In this document: piece by piece, positions 1 through 8,437 of the stretch
Layout: every line of letters starts with the position of its first letter
Position numbering within the stretch: position 1 is the first letter of the stretch
Assembly (NCBI RefSeq): GCF_026535915.1
Contig: NZ_JAFNPF010000001.1
Location: forward strand, 1-64,000
DNA from: Snodgrassella sp945267035
GTDB taxonomy: Bacteria > Pseudomonadota > Gammaproteobacteria > Burkholderiales > Neisseriaceae
Length of the DNA stretch: 64,000 bases
Direction: 5' to 3'
Made by a program: the position numbers and the translations under genes
Notes under the pieces: model-generated
Seen by the model: only the letters and a program-made list of their open reading frames with translations
Told to the model about the DNA's origin: nothing
The model's database searches: none

Positions 1-249
1 GGTAAAGATAGCTATGGGGTGTTGCCATTTGTAGAAGCGAACTGGTTGTATGATTCATCTACTCCAGAAGCGAAGATTAATGGTACACGTGTCAAATCAG
101 ATATCAGTAAAAACCAGTTTGAAGTGAAACTAGGATTGAATGCAAACTTCAGCAAAGCAGTAAGTGGTTATGCACAGTTTGATGGAAAATTCGGTAGTAA
201 CAGTCACTCAAATGTAGGTGCCAAAGTAGGCTTGAATTATTCATTCTAA
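1..249 (+). CDS. Autotransporter beta-barrel domain, C-terminal end (partial)
   Basis: The frame is open from base 1, so only the last 82 residues of a larger protein are present; the rest lies left of the window. The visible part alternates polar and hydrophobic residues in beta-strand fashion and ends in Asn-Tyr-Ser-Phe. A terminal aromatic on the last strand is the usual BAM recognition signal of outer-membrane barrels. Phrases around VEANWLYD and KLGLNANFSK are typical of the pertactin-like autotransporter barrel, which anchors a secreted passenger (adhesin, protease or toxin) at the cell surface. The passenger type cannot be told from here. A clear terminator follows. Confidence is high for an outer-membrane barrel and fair for autotransporter. 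Confidence 0.8.
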   Translation, partial: GKDSYGVLPFVEANWLYDSSTPEAKINGTRVKSDISKNQFEVKLGLNANFSKAVSGYAQFDGKFGSNSHSNVGAKVGLNYSF

Positions 250-271
250 TTTTGGTCAAGAAATCTGAGCT

Positions 272-303
272 AAAGGCAGCATTTAACTATGCTGCCTTTT
301 TTT
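272..303 (+). terminator. Rho-independent terminator after the autotransporter
   Basis: An 11-bp stem (AAAGGCAGCAT paired with ATGCTGCCTTT) and a short AT-rich loop are followed by a run of T. It lies 23 bases after the stop codon. Confidence 0.85.
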
Positions 304-385
304 GCTCTATATAATCGTCAGTTAGAAAGCAGTAAACTGATCGGCATGGTATTTAGATCATCTGTAACTGAATATGACCAAAGTT

Positions 386-730
386 TTATGTATTATCGGT
401 CTCTATTTTTTCCCAAAAAAGATCCAGTAGATTATCACTTATTTTCTTGCCATCAGAATATAATTCGAACCAACCTGATTGATTAGCAAAAGCAGAAATA
501 TTATCAAGTTTAGCAAAAATGCCGGCGATGGTATTGGCGCTGATTATTTTCATGAATAGCTCAAGCTGTAGTCGTTGTTTGGCATCTAAACGATCATACA
601 AATTTTTAATATTCTTCCAATCAGGATCTTTGATGTTTTCTGGCTTCAGGTTTTGCAAAGATTGAATATAATACGCATTATACTCAATCATTTCGGCATA
701 AATATGATTTACGAATTCTGTTTCAGTCAT
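386..730 (-). CDS. Hypothetical acidic protein (114 aa)
   Basis: I do not recognise this protein. The ATG at 730 has an AAGGA-type ribosome site about eight bases upstream; the frame also extends to a TTG at 787, which has no such site. The product is helical in character and fairly acidic, with no signal peptide or membrane segment, so it is probably cytoplasmic. It faces the autotransporter end tail to tail. Small acidic orphan proteins next to secreted-protein genes are sometimes immunity proteins, but nothing in the sequence proves that here. Confidence 0.5.
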   Translation of the reverse strand: MTETEFVNHIYAEMIEYNAYYIQSLQNLKPENIKDPDWKNIKNLYDRLDAKQRLQLELFMKIISANTIAGIFAKLDNISAFANQSGWFELYSDGKKISDNLLDLFWEKIETDNT

Positions 731-1366
731 ATTCTCATTCCTTGGTGACAAAAGCCAGTAAAGCTGACCAAAATTCTGGATGGACAAAAAATATGTTAAT
801 ACATATTGGTGCCATTAGTTTTTTTATTTGCATCGGCTGCTGCTAAGCCAGCAAAACGGAAGCTGTATGCTCAATCTTGCGAGCCATTGTATGTCATCTG
901 CTCATCGATAATACGATGTTTGCAGGGTTGCTATCAAAATAATACTTTAATGTTGCCCCTCGGAGCTGTAATCAATTCATGGGATATTGCTGAATCGGTG
1001 ATACATCGTTGTATCAGGATCCAGTTTACCCTCTGAAAACTAAAATCCATGCTTGATGTTTTCCCTGAGCACGATGCTACGGGATGAAGCTTAGATAAAT
1101 AAGTAGAAACATGTATACCAAATTGGCTTGATGACTAACCGTTTAAGAAAATATTCTATAATCATATAAACTATTTTTACTTAGCGGGTCATTATGACTA
1201 AGTTATGAAGCCTCAAACGTGGTACTGTTTTTAGTAATGCCCGCTAAGCTTTGGATTAACACCATTTAAGGCGTATAAATGCTTGATAAAACCTGATTAA
1301 ACGATCATTTGTGGATGTCTATAGGACGTCTATAAATTTCCCATAGGGTTGTACAATAAATAGGTA
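731..1366. other. Gene-free stretch with one long inverted repeat
   Basis: No convincing coding frame was seen on either strand. A 76-codon open frame at 806-1036 has no ribosome site and looks accidental. The only structure is the inverted repeat at 1180-1248, preceded by TATAAT at 1157-1162. Confidence 0.5.
1180..1248. repeat. Long inverted repeat (possible structured RNA)
   Basis: CTTAGCGGGTCATTA at 1180-1194 pairs with TAATGCCCGCTAAG at 1235-1248, giving 14 base pairs with one bulged T and a 40-base loop. A TATAAT hexamer lies 18 bases upstream, but no good -35 is visible and there is no T-run. It could be an RNA hairpin or the ends of a small mobile repeat. Confidence 0.5.
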
Positions 1367-2233
1367 TTATGGTTTGATCGCATGAAGGGTGGCAAAGCGT
1401 AATTGTATCCGGTTACCGTTGCTATCAGTTTTATGCAAAGTCCCTATATTTTCATTGTATTTAATGATGTCCCAGTTTTGATAGTAATCACGTAGTTCAT
1501 TGTTTTTGAATGTAAATGAAAACGGCATGGGGCACGGATAATCTGATGTGGACATGGCACTGACTATAACGTTGTAGCCACCTGAGCGCGTGTTTGATTG
1601 CATGTTATTGATAATAGCTGGTATGCGGTCTGGCTGTAAAAACATCATAACGACAGTACTAATAATTAAATCATAAGTTTCGGTGAGGTCTGCTTGATTA
1701 ATGTCATAAACTTGGGCATGGAAGTTTTTTAACTGTTCCTGATTGATGATTTGATTCAGTTTCTCAATATTTGCTTCATTTTTGTCCACAGCGGTCACAT
1801 CAAATCCAAGCATATTTAAATACAGTGCATTGCGTCCAGCTCCACACCCTAGATCCAGCACCCTTCCCGGTTTTAATCTTGCCGCCGCAGCAATTACTTC
1901 GGAGTGAGTAGGAGTGAGGGCATATTTTTTGGCACAGTAGTCTTCTTTTTGGCAATAAAAGGTCAGTTGGCACTGAATATCTGTCGAAACATGGCTTATT
2001 TTATGCCATTGCTGAGGCTCAATCAGCGGGGGTTGCTGGTTTGCACTAAATTGATATTCTGCGGTGACGTTGCCTGTGGCATCCAGCATGGCAAGGTTGA
2101 GCTGCCCACTGATTATATGTAATTTTGCCCATGTGCCTAGCTGGGTATTATGTTGTTGTCGAAATCCATCCGGTAAGGTGGCTGCCGTCCAGATTGGAAG
2201 TGTTTTATAGGCAACTAAGTTTTGAAGGTCCAT
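1367..2233 (-). CDS. tehB: TehB-type SAM-dependent methyltransferase (tellurite resistance)
   Basis: The C-terminal two thirds form a class I SAM-dependent methyltransferase with an intact motif I (VLDLGCGAGRNALYL) and the following acidic position (VTAVDKNEANI). The N-terminal roughly 90 residues match the extra domain of longer TehB proteins, with the characteristic LPIWTAATLPDGF phrase near the start. TehB methylates and detoxifies tellurite, and the family also acts on selenium compounds. The chosen ATG at 2233 gives 288 residues, the usual length of the two-domain form; a TTG at 2275 is the only longer option. It stands alone with no tehA beside it. Expected to be cytoplasmic. Confidence 0.85.
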   Translation of the reverse strand: MDLQNLVAYKTLPIWTAATLPDGFRQQHNTQLGTWAKLHIISGQLNLAMLDATGNVTAEYQFSANQQPPLIEPQQWHKISHVSTDIQCQLTFYCQKEDYCAKKYALTPTHSEVIAAAARLKPGRVLDLGCGAGRNALYLNMLGFDVTAVDKNEANIEKLNQIINQEQLKNFHAQVYDINQADLTETYDLIISTVVMMFLQPDRIPAIINNMQSNTRSGGYNVIVSAMSTSDYPCPMPFSFTFKNNELRDYYQNWDIIKYNENIGTLHKTDSNGNRIQLRFATLHAIKP

Positions 2234-2639
2234 CAGTTTTCCCGCTTTGATTGAATAGTTGAGTATTATAGTCAAGTATTATTGTCCAAACCATCACTTT
2301 TTGCCCAAAGGTATTTTTTGGTAGATTTTTTGGCGGTAAAAGAGCTCTTCTGCTGTCTGACAAGTGGATGTTTACTCAACAATAATTATTTTTTTTGGTC
2401 GGGTTGCTGAAGGGGAAAAATATTTTTTATGCTGTTAATCATTTTAAATGTTTCAATCAGGTCAGGATGTTGGTAAGAATTTTGATACACGATTTTGGCA
2501 GAAACACGGCAAAAATTTGGTTGAACGGTGAGACTATTGTTGATCAGTTGTTAATGAAAACACTGTTTTTTTTACAGCAGTTAAGAATACCAAACAGGCT
2601 ATCTAGAGATAGCCTGTAAGTGATAAAAAATGAGGAGGA
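2234..2639. other. Gene-free stretch between tehB and the patatin gene
   Basis: It holds the terminator hairpin at 2594-2617 and AT-rich DNA that would contain the tehB promoter. A 74-codon open frame at 2395-2619 has no ribosome site and ends inside the hairpin, so I leave it out. Confidence 0.5.
2594..2617 (-). terminator. Terminator hairpin for the patatin-bioC-bioH operon
   Basis: A perfect 11-bp stem (ACAGGCTATCT with AGATAGCCTGT) and a 2-base loop are followed on the minus strand by TTTGG. It lies just past the stop codon of the patatin-like gene. Confidence 0.65.
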
Positions 2640-3536
2640 TCAATTGACCTGATACTTAGACAGAACTGCTCTGATTTGAGGTAAAGCAGCGCGGGCGGCG
2701 TCTTCTCCCAGTTTAATCGCCTGTGCTTTTTGATCAAAGCCACCTATGGTGCCCAATTTTTGTACCTGTGGACGGATAACTACTTGTGCTTTGGACAATT
2801 CACTATTCAGAGCGGAGCTACTCATGATATTCAGGCTTTGATCAAAATAGGAAAAAAAGCCTGTGCTGGTCAGGGTAGCTGGTTTGGCGGAAATATCAAC
2901 GGCAATGACCACATTGGCTCCTAGCTGTTTTGCTGCTGTAACTGGCACAGGAGCCACCAATCCACCATCGACAAAGCGTTTGTTGCCGATAACAGCTGGC
3001 TGAAAGATATTAGGAATGCTGGCGGATGCGCGTACTGCGAGTCCAGCGTTACCATTGGTGAAAACGGCCATGCGTCCGGTACCAAATTCTGTAGCAACGG
3101 CACCGAAACGAATAGGAAATTGTTGCATGGGTTTGTTGCGCACTTTGTTGTTGATGTAATCCTGTAATTTTTGCCCTTTAATAAAACCGGAAGTGGACAA
3201 TACTGGATCAACTAGATCAGCTTTGTTAAGAATTTCTGCTTCCAGTTCTAATCTGTCTGGACTCATTCCGGAGGCATACATACTGCCCACCAGGGCTCCG
3301 GCGCTGGTACCGGTTACGATTCGTACAGGAATATGATTTTCTTGTAATACTTTGATGACGCCAATATGGGCAAAGCCTTTGGACACGCCACCCCCTAAAG
3401 CCAATCCAATTACGGCTTGCGGCTTGGCCGGTGTGGCGGGTGTAGTTGGTTTGGTTGATGTTAAGTTACAGGCACTGATGGATATGGCTGTAATCAGGGT
3501 TAGTATGCTATTGCGTAAACCAGATATGATCTTCAT
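2640..3536 (-). CDS. Patatin-like phospholipase, predicted lipoprotein (RssA-like)
   Basis: Patatin-family serine hydrolase. The oxyanion-hole run GLALGGGVSKGFAHIGV is followed by the nucleophile elbow GTSAG, and the catalytic Asp sits in VDGGLVAPVPV, so the Ser-Asp dyad is intact. A hydrophobic leader ends in ISAC, a lipobox, so the mature protein should be lipid-anchored in the envelope. The ATG at 3536 gives a 22-residue signal peptide. A GTG at 3548 would overlap the bioC stop as GTGA and allow coupled translation; I cannot exclude it. It is the last gene of a bioH-bioC-patatin run ending at a hairpin. Likely role: lipid or lipoprotein acyl-ester hydrolysis at the envelope; the substrate is unknown. 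Confidence 0.85.
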   Translation of the reverse strand: MKIISGLRNSILTLITAISISACNLTSTKPTTPATPAKPQAVIGLALGGGVSKGFAHIGVIKVLQENHIPVRIVTGTSAGALVGSMYASGMSPDRLELEAEILNKADLVDPVLSTSGFIKGQKLQDYINNKVRNKPMQQFPIRFGAVATEFGTGRMAVFTNGNAGLAVRASASIPNIFQPAVIGNKRFVDGGLVAPVPVTAAKQLGANVVIAVDISAKPATLTSTGFFSYFDQSLNIMSSSALNSELSKAQVVIRPQVQKLGTIGGFDQKAQAIKLGEDAARAALPQIRAVLSKYQVN

Positions 3537-3544
3537 ATTTAATT

Positions 3545-4357
3545 TCACGATTTAACCGATTGAGAGGGTGAGTAAAATTGTATGGTAGATGTGTGATCAG
3601 GTATTGTTTGTTTTTTTACGCCATGTCCATATAATAGCTCGAGAGTGACATGATGTACGGGTTGATGCTGCCAGCTATCGGCCAGTATGCGTACCGCTTC
3701 GATCTCATTGTCAAATTGCAGGGTTTGCCATATTCCGGCAGTAATCATGTCATCAATGAATCGTTCTACGGTGGTGTATTGCAGGGTTAACATATTCATG
3801 TCAGTGACTGGATCGTAAAACCCGTTGTGCAACAGCATATCACCCAAATCGTGCATATCCAGCAGGCGCTGAGCTTTCACTATTATGTCATGCTTGCGCC
3901 ATAGTGTCATGACTTCTTTTAGTGTGTCTGGTCCGAAGTGACTAAAAAATAAGACACCATCAGGCTTTAAGGCACTTGCCCAATTTTTAATGACTTGACG
4001 GGGATTGTCTTGATGCACCAGCCCCAAATTACTCCATACCATATCAGCCATGGCATTGTCTGGTAATTGATCGGAATGGATTTGTACGGGTAAATCACCA
4101 CTGATTTTTTGCCACCAGTTTTGTTTGGCTTTGCGAAGGCTTTGCGCTGCTGCCAGATAGTCGGTGCGACTATCGAATTCCTGAAATTGTGCGTGCGGAT
4201 AACGTATTTTCAGCAATCGGTAACTTTCATTGCCATCAGCAGCGGCGAGGAATATTTTGTGCGGTGGCTGTTTGAGTATGGTCAGACGTTCATCTAGTGT
4301 GGCCGCCAAATGTGCTTGTAAAAACCAATCCGGATGGTTTGGCAAGGTTATCATCAT
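3545..4357 (-). CDS. bioC: BioC-like malonyl-ACP O-methyltransferase
   Basis: BioC methylates malonyl-ACP so that fatty-acid synthase can build the pimeloyl chain of biotin. The BioC-type core is clear at residues 107-150: VWSNLGLVHQ, the KPDGVLFFSH strand, and FGPDTLKE, a phrase close to a BioC hallmark. The SAM-binding motif I, however, is odd. Where most family members have a Gly-rich LDLGCGTG-type turn, this protein reads FLAAADGNESY at about residues 36-46. The downstream acidic residue (FDSR, residue 62) is present. The gene shares a 4-base ATGA overlap with bioH upstream, so both are co-translated and work in sequence. Length 270 is normal. Function is likely, but the degenerate cofactor loop deserves attention. 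Confidence 0.78.
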   Translation of the reverse strand: MMITLPNHPDWFLQAHLAATLDERLTILKQPPHKIFLAAADGNESYRLLKIRYPHAQFQEFDSRTDYLAAAQSLRKAKQNWWQKISGDLPVQIHSDQLPDNAMADMVWSNLGLVHQDNPRQVIKNWASALKPDGVLFFSHFGPDTLKEVMTLWRKHDIIVKAQRLLDMHDLGDMLLHNGFYDPVTDMNMLTLQYTTVERFIDDMITAGIWQTLQFDNEIEAVRILADSWQHQPVHHVTLELLYGHGVKKQTIPDHTSTIQFYSPSQSVKS

Positions 4358-5106
4358 TTATGTCTCTCCCAAAATTGACTCAGAACCTGTGCAAATTCAG
4401 CAGTGTGGCTGAGAAAGGGGACATGTGCCGCCTGTGGCAGCAAAACCCACTCACTTTGCGGTAGGTGCTGATGTAGATATTCACCCATGCGTGGCGGAGT
4501 GATGGCATCACGACCGCCGTAAATTAATAATACCGGACAGTTTATGCTGCTTATGAGTGGGCGTAGGTCAGTCTGTTTTAATGCAAGTAAAGCTGCGTTA
4601 AGTGCGGTAGGGGAGCCGTATTGACAGATGCTTGCTGTCAGCTGACTGATGTTGTTTTGCGCGTCGGCTGGAGCATGCAGCATTTGCAGTTGTAGAAATT
4701 GCTGCATGTATTTAGGATAATCAGTTGTAAAATGCTTAGCCATGATATCAAGGCTAACGCGTTGCAGACCTTGCGGATAGTCGCTGCTGGCTAATAGTTT
4801 GACCAGAGAGGCAGTCAGACACAGGCTTTTTACTTTATCCGGATGGTGGGCAGCCAGCAGTAGCGCCACCATGCCACCAAGTGACCAGCCAACGAGATGA
4901 ATCGGGGTACTGATTTGTTCTGCCATCTGATCAGCTATCTCTTCAAGATTAAACTGACCAGAAAATGCAGCGGTACCATGGCCGGGTAGGTCTGGTGTCC
5001 ACCAGTGTTGTTGCCAAGGTGCTGGTATTTGAGGGCGTAGTGGGTCAAATATATGATGATTTGCCCCCCAACCGTGGATCAATAGGGTATGCGGAGTTGT
5101 AGTCAT
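4354..5106 (-). CDS. bioH: Pimeloyl-ACP methyl ester carboxylesterase BioH
   Basis: Alpha/beta hydrolase of 250 residues, the normal BioH length. The triad is complete: Ser75 in GWSLGG, Asp200 in YGGRDAITP and His228 in QAAHVPF. HGWG at 11-14 supplies the oxyanion hole. BioH removes the methyl group that BioC added, releasing pimeloyl-ACP for biotin synthesis. Its stop overlaps the bioC start by four bases (ATGA). Its own ATG overlaps the ATG of comF on the other strand inside a single CATG, so its promoter and ribosome site must lie within the comF reading frame. No strong Shine-Dalgarno is visible for it. Confidence 0.92.
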   Translation of the reverse strand: MTTTPHTLLIHGWGANHHIFDPLRPQIPAPWQQHWWTPDLPGHGTAAFSGQFNLEEIADQMAEQISTPIHLVGWSLGGMVALLLAAHHPDKVKSLCLTASLVKLLASSDYPQGLQRVSLDIMAKHFTTDYPKYMQQFLQLQMLHAPADAQNNISQLTASICQYGSPTALNAALLALKQTDLRPLISSINCPVLLIYGGRDAITPPRMGEYLHQHLPQSEWVLLPQAAHVPFLSHTAEFAQVLSQFWERHK

Positions 5107-5818
5107 GGGATTAATTTCGTTATTTACTTCGTTATGGCATGGGTGTATTGGTGTACCACATTGTTTATTATGCCATGGTAACGCTCATCAATCTGGTTTA
5201 TGTCGAGCTTGTTGGGCTGATTTGCGAACGCTGCAACGTGACAGCGGGCAATTGTGTCCGCGTTGTACGACGACTAGTGTCAATGCAGTGGTGTGTGAAT
5301 CATGCCGGTATAAGCGTCAACCATTACAAGGGCTGTACGCCAGTTACAGCTATACCGCGCCCTTACAGCAATTATTGCGCGCATTCAAACATCAGCGCCA
5401 GTTGGCAATATTGGATACTTTGGCTGCATTGATGCTGGCACAACCTCCGCAGTGGATGCAACCGGATCTTTTTGACGGGGTGGTGGCGATGCCGTTAAGT
5501 AGGAAAAGGTTGTTTGAGCGAGGCTTTAATCAAAGCCAGATGCTGGCTGCTATTGTTGCTCGCCACTATGCTTTGCCATTGATACCTATGCATGGGATTC
5601 ATCGTCGTCATCGCCCACCTCAATCTACTTTGAAAAGTAAACAGCGTCAGGATAATGTACGCGGTGTATTTCAGCTTCGCCATTCATTTAAAAATCGCAA
5701 CTTATTGTTAATTGACGATGTTACGACCACAGGCGCAACAATTTCTGCACTGGCGCAAACCCTTAAGAATGGGGGCGCAGCGCAGATTTATGCGTGGACG
5801 TTGGCTCATCCAAGGTAA
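5105..5818 (+). CDS. comF: ComF family phosphoribosyltransferase-like protein
   Basis: The N-terminus carries paired cysteines as expected for the ComF zinc region (C20/C23, C33/C36, C51/C54, C64/C67). The C-terminal half is a phosphoribosyltransferase fold with the PRPP-binding loop LLLIDDVTTTGATI at about residues 200-213. ComF proteins are linked to natural transformation and act with the inward DNA-uptake machinery. Length 237 is standard. GGAG at 5093-5096 is eight bases before the ATG, within the bioH coding region on the other strand. The gene is divergent from bioH with overlapping start codons. Confidence 0.88.
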   Translation: MGLISLFTSLWHGCIGVPHCLLCHGNAHQSGLCRACWADLRTLQRDSGQLCPRCTTTSVNAVVCESCRYKRQPLQGLYASYSYTAPLQQLLRAFKHQRQLAILDTLAALMLAQPPQWMQPDLFDGVVAMPLSRKRLFERGFNQSQMLAAIVARHYALPLIPMHGIHRRHRPPQSTLKSKQRQDNVRGVFQLRHSFKNRNLLLIDDVTTTGATISALAQTLKNGGAAQIYAWTLAHPR

Positions 5819-6126
5819 AAATTTTTGACAGAAGAAAGATATTTTGGCATAGTATCGCTCTGATAAGTAACTGATTTGATTATTTTCTACGTTACTGTTT
5901 ACACTTTATGGCAGCCAATATGCTATTTTCTGAACAGCTTCTTGTGGCACTGAGTTAAGTGTCGAAAGATGTGTGTTCTTGCCAATTAAGGTTATTACCT
6001 TTCCTTCAGCTATTGAATGGCTGCATTTTTGTTTTACTCTATCAGTAAATTTTTTCCAGAATGTTGTTATGAATATTGATGTTCTGGATTTTTTGCGTCT
6101 TTTACTCAAAGAAATGGAATGACGGT

Positions 6127-6876
6127 TTGATTAAGGTTAAAGTTATTTTTATTGGTCTTATGGCGGCGTTAAGCTTGGGTGTGGCTTCAGCTAAAGCAAA
6201 CAAACATTTGTCTGCGCCTGTTTATCACCCTAAAAAATCTGTGACCAGTATCACTTCAATACCGAACGAAAACTTGCATAAAACAGCTAATCTTAGCTAC
6301 CAGGTAGCGGGTAAACGCTACTATCCTCTCCAGAAAGTAGCCAGTTTCAATCAGGTAGGACGTGCTTCCTACTATGGCAAAAATTTTCAGGGTCGACGTA
6401 CTTCATCTGGTGAGCGTTTTGATGTCAATATGTTGACTGCAGCACATCCGACTTTGCCTATTCCCAGTTATGCTCGGGTGACTAATTTATCCAATGGCAA
6501 AAGTGTGGTAGTGCGTGTTAATGACCGAGGTCCTTTTTATGGTAATCGGGTGATGGACTTATCTTATGCTGCGGCGCGTCAGTTGGATTTTGTTCGTGCC
6601 GGTACCGCTCAGGTACGCGTAGAACAAATTTTACCCGGTGAGCGTATTCAGCCAGCTAATAAAACTGCTGATATCTATGTAGATCTGCAACGCTTTAATA
6701 ATAGAGAAGCGGCGCAGCGTTATTTGCAAAATACCAGCCGGCATTTACAGCAGGCTAAAAGTCAGCAGCAGGCTAAGTTAGTCAAAGTGAATCAAAGTTA
6801 TGTCGTCCGTATGGGTCCTTTCCAACAGCAACAACGTGCTGATGAAATGAAAAAGTCTGTACTGACTTCGCTGTAA
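6127..6876 (+). CDS. RlpA-like septal lytic transglycosylase with SPOR domain
   Basis: A signal peptide (MIKVKVIFIGL... cut after ASA) leads to an RlpA double-psi barrel: GRASYYGKNFQGRRTSSGE, RVTNLSNGKSVVVRVNDRGPF and the RVMDLSYAAARQL end. The conserved Asp of VNDRGPF is present. The last 70 or so residues form a SPOR domain (DIYVDLQRF to YVVRMGPF), which binds denuded peptidoglycan at the division site. RlpA proteins cut such naked glycan strands. I prefer the TTG at 6127, which has GGAA upstream and gives a clean signal peptide; an ATG at 6079 in the same frame gives a longer, poorer leader. The SPOR tail is short, ending soon after its last helix. A terminator follows. Confidence 0.85.
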   Translation: MIKVKVIFIGLMAALSLGVASAKANKHLSAPVYHPKKSVTSITSIPNENLHKTANLSYQVAGKRYYPLQKVASFNQVGRASYYGKNFQGRRTSSGERFDVNMLTAAHPTLPIPSYARVTNLSNGKSVVVRVNDRGPFYGNRVMDLSYAAARQLDFVRAGTAQVRVEQILPGERIQPANKTADIYVDLQRFNNREAAQRYLQNTSRHLQQAKSQQQAKLVKVNQSYVVRMGPFQQQQRADEMKKSVLTSL

Positions 6877-6897
6877 TGACCTAGAAAAATTGACCTC

Positions 6898-6925
6898 AAG
6901 CCCATGTTATTAAACATGGGCTTTT
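6898..6925 (+). terminator. Terminator after the RlpA-like gene
   Basis: AAGCCCATGTT and AACATGGGCTT form an 11-bp stem with a 3-base loop, followed by TT. It lies 22 bases after the stop. Confidence 0.8.
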
Positions 6926-7269
6926 GTGTTATTAGGTTCGGGTCAAAATAGAGTACCTGTAAGTCTGGCACTAACTAAAAGATCAGGATGAAAACGCTGA
7001 TTTATGAGGGCAACTATGTCAGTATGTTATGACTATTTTATGGATGACAAGCGAAAGATCATGTAGTCGTTTACTCAATTTGTGAATTCATTTGCTATTT
7101 TTGTTACTGATATTTCTGGGCGGGCGGTAAAAAATTTGAGCAGAAGAACCTTTGAAACAGCCAGCAGTAGGCTAGCTCAAGAAGCAAAAGTTATACGCAA
7201 AAGATGATAATTTGCCCAGTTTGTTTGAACGGGAGATATAATTATCTTTTATCTTAGGCGGAAAGTTCG
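6926..7269. other. Stretch before ruvA with a short orphan frame
   Basis: No confident gene. A 41-codon frame at 7082-7207 starting with GTG has coding-like composition (ending in EAKVIRKR) and lies behind an in-frame stop at 7064. It may be a decayed remnant. The ruvA promoter should be in the last 60 bases. Confidence 0.35.
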
Positions 7270-7848
7270 ATGATCAGTCGTTTACGTGGAATTGTGCTGG
7301 AAAAAAATCCACCATCGGTTATTGTGGATGTTCATGGCGTAGGCTATGAAGCACAGGTCTCTATGCAAACTTTTTATACGCTTCCGGCGATTGGCGAGGA
7401 AGTGCAGTTGTATACGCAACTGGTCGTGCGCGAAGATGCGCATCTGCTATTTGGTTTCAGCAGTAAAGAAGAACGCGAAACCTTTCAGGCATTGGTCAAA
7501 GTTAGTGGAATTGGTGCTAAAATTGCCTTAGGCATTTTATCTGCATTAACCAGTGATGAACTGGCCTCAGCAGTGGCAAATGAAGACATAAAACGCTTGA
7601 CTGCTGCCCCCGGCATTGGGAAAAAGACCGCAGAACGTATGGTTTTAGAGCTTAGAGGTAAGCTTGTGAGCTCAACTCAGCCGGATGGTGCAATAACGAT
7701 TGCGGAAAATAGCCAGCATGACGTTATAATTCATACTCTGATTGCCCTCGGTTATAACGATAAAGAAGCCCGTCAGGCCTGTAAAAATCTGCCCGAAGGT
7801 ACAGATGTTAGTGAAGGTGTGCGTCTGGCTTTGAAAAATATGCTGTAA
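7270..7848 (+). CDS. ruvA: Holliday junction branch migration protein RuvA
   Basis: RuvA binds four-way DNA junctions and loads the RuvB motor for branch migration in recombinational repair. Domain order is normal: an N-terminal OB fold (residues 1-62, opening MISRLRGIVLEKNPPSVIVDVHGVGYE-like), two helix-hairpin-helix motifs (VSGIGAK at 78-84 and APGIGKKTAER at 113-123), and a small C-terminal helical domain that contacts RuvB. AGGCGGAAAG lies just upstream of the ATG. At 192 residues it is at the short end of the family but complete. ruvB and ruvC are not adjacent. Confidence 0.95.
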   Translation: MISRLRGIVLEKNPPSVIVDVHGVGYEAQVSMQTFYTLPAIGEEVQLYTQLVVREDAHLLFGFSSKEERETFQALVKVSGIGAKIALGILSALTSDELASAVANEDIKRLTAAPGIGKKTAERMVLELRGKLVSSTQPDGAITIAENSQHDVIIHTLIALGYNDKEARQACKNLPEGTDVSEGVRLALKNML

Positions 7849-7888
7849 AAAAGTATGGTTATGAATAAAGCCAATCTGGGATGATGTT

Positions 7889-8437
7889 ATGGCACCAAAA
7901 TTAATACTGCTGGATCAAGATGGTGTGCTGGCCGATTTTGAACAAGGTGTGCGTCAATTGTGGCTACAAACTTTTCAGCAACCCTTTCCCATGCAGCAAC
8001 GGCGGCATTTTTATTTGCGTCAGGACATCGCGCCGCAATTTCACCAACAATTATCGCAAATTTATGCCACTAAGGGTTTTTTTGCCGCCTTACCGCCTTT
8101 GGCAGGCGGGATTGCTGCTGCTAAGCGCTTGTTGGCCGCTGGTCATGATGTACGCATTTGTACTTCACCCATTCAGGAATATCATTACTGTGTCACAGAA
8201 AAGTTTGATTGGGTCGGTGAGCATCTAGGTGAAGACTGGGTAAATCGAATTATTTTAGCCAAAGATAAAACGTGGGTACGGGGTGATATTCTGATCGATG
8301 ACAAACCGCAGATCACCGGCAGTCTGCTGCCACAATGGCAACACTGGATTTATGATCAACCCTATAATCGCAATGAAACTCATCTCCATCGAGTAAGCTG
8401 GACTCAGCCGGAAACTTGGGCAGAATTGTTAATCTGA
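7889..8437 (+). CDS. 5'(3')-deoxyribonucleotidase-like HAD phosphatase
   Basis: HAD-superfamily phosphatase of the 5'-nucleotidase C type. Motif I is DQDGVLADFE at residues 9-18, with D9 the nucleophile and D11 the acid/base. Motif II is the Thr/Ser of RICTSP, followed by a Lys in the ILAKDKTWV region, and motif IV is ILIDDKP. The family dephosphorylates deoxynucleoside monophosphates and helps balance dNTP pools. It is 182 residues, cytoplasmic, and lies 40 bases behind ruvA, possibly on the same transcript. The exact substrate is not readable from sequence. Confidence 0.82.
   Translation: MAPKLILLDQDGVLADFEQGVRQLWLQTFQQPFPMQQRRHFYLRQDIAPQFHQQLSQIYATKGFFAALPPLAGGIAAAKRLLAAGHDVRICTSPIQEYHYCVTEKFDWVGEHLGEDWVNRIILAKDKTWVRGDILIDDKPQITGSLLPQWQHWIYDQPYNRNETHLHRVSWTQPETWAELLI

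Noticed and set aside
806..1036. 76-codon open frame in the first gene desert
   Set aside because: No ribosome site, no recognisable composition, starts with GTG; likely chance.
2395..2619. 74-codon plus-strand frame
   Set aside because: Ends inside the terminator hairpin and lacks a ribosome site.
5906..6109. 67-codon minus-strand frame before the RlpA-like gene
   Set aside because: Overlaps the leader of the real gene and has low-complexity basic content without a start signal.
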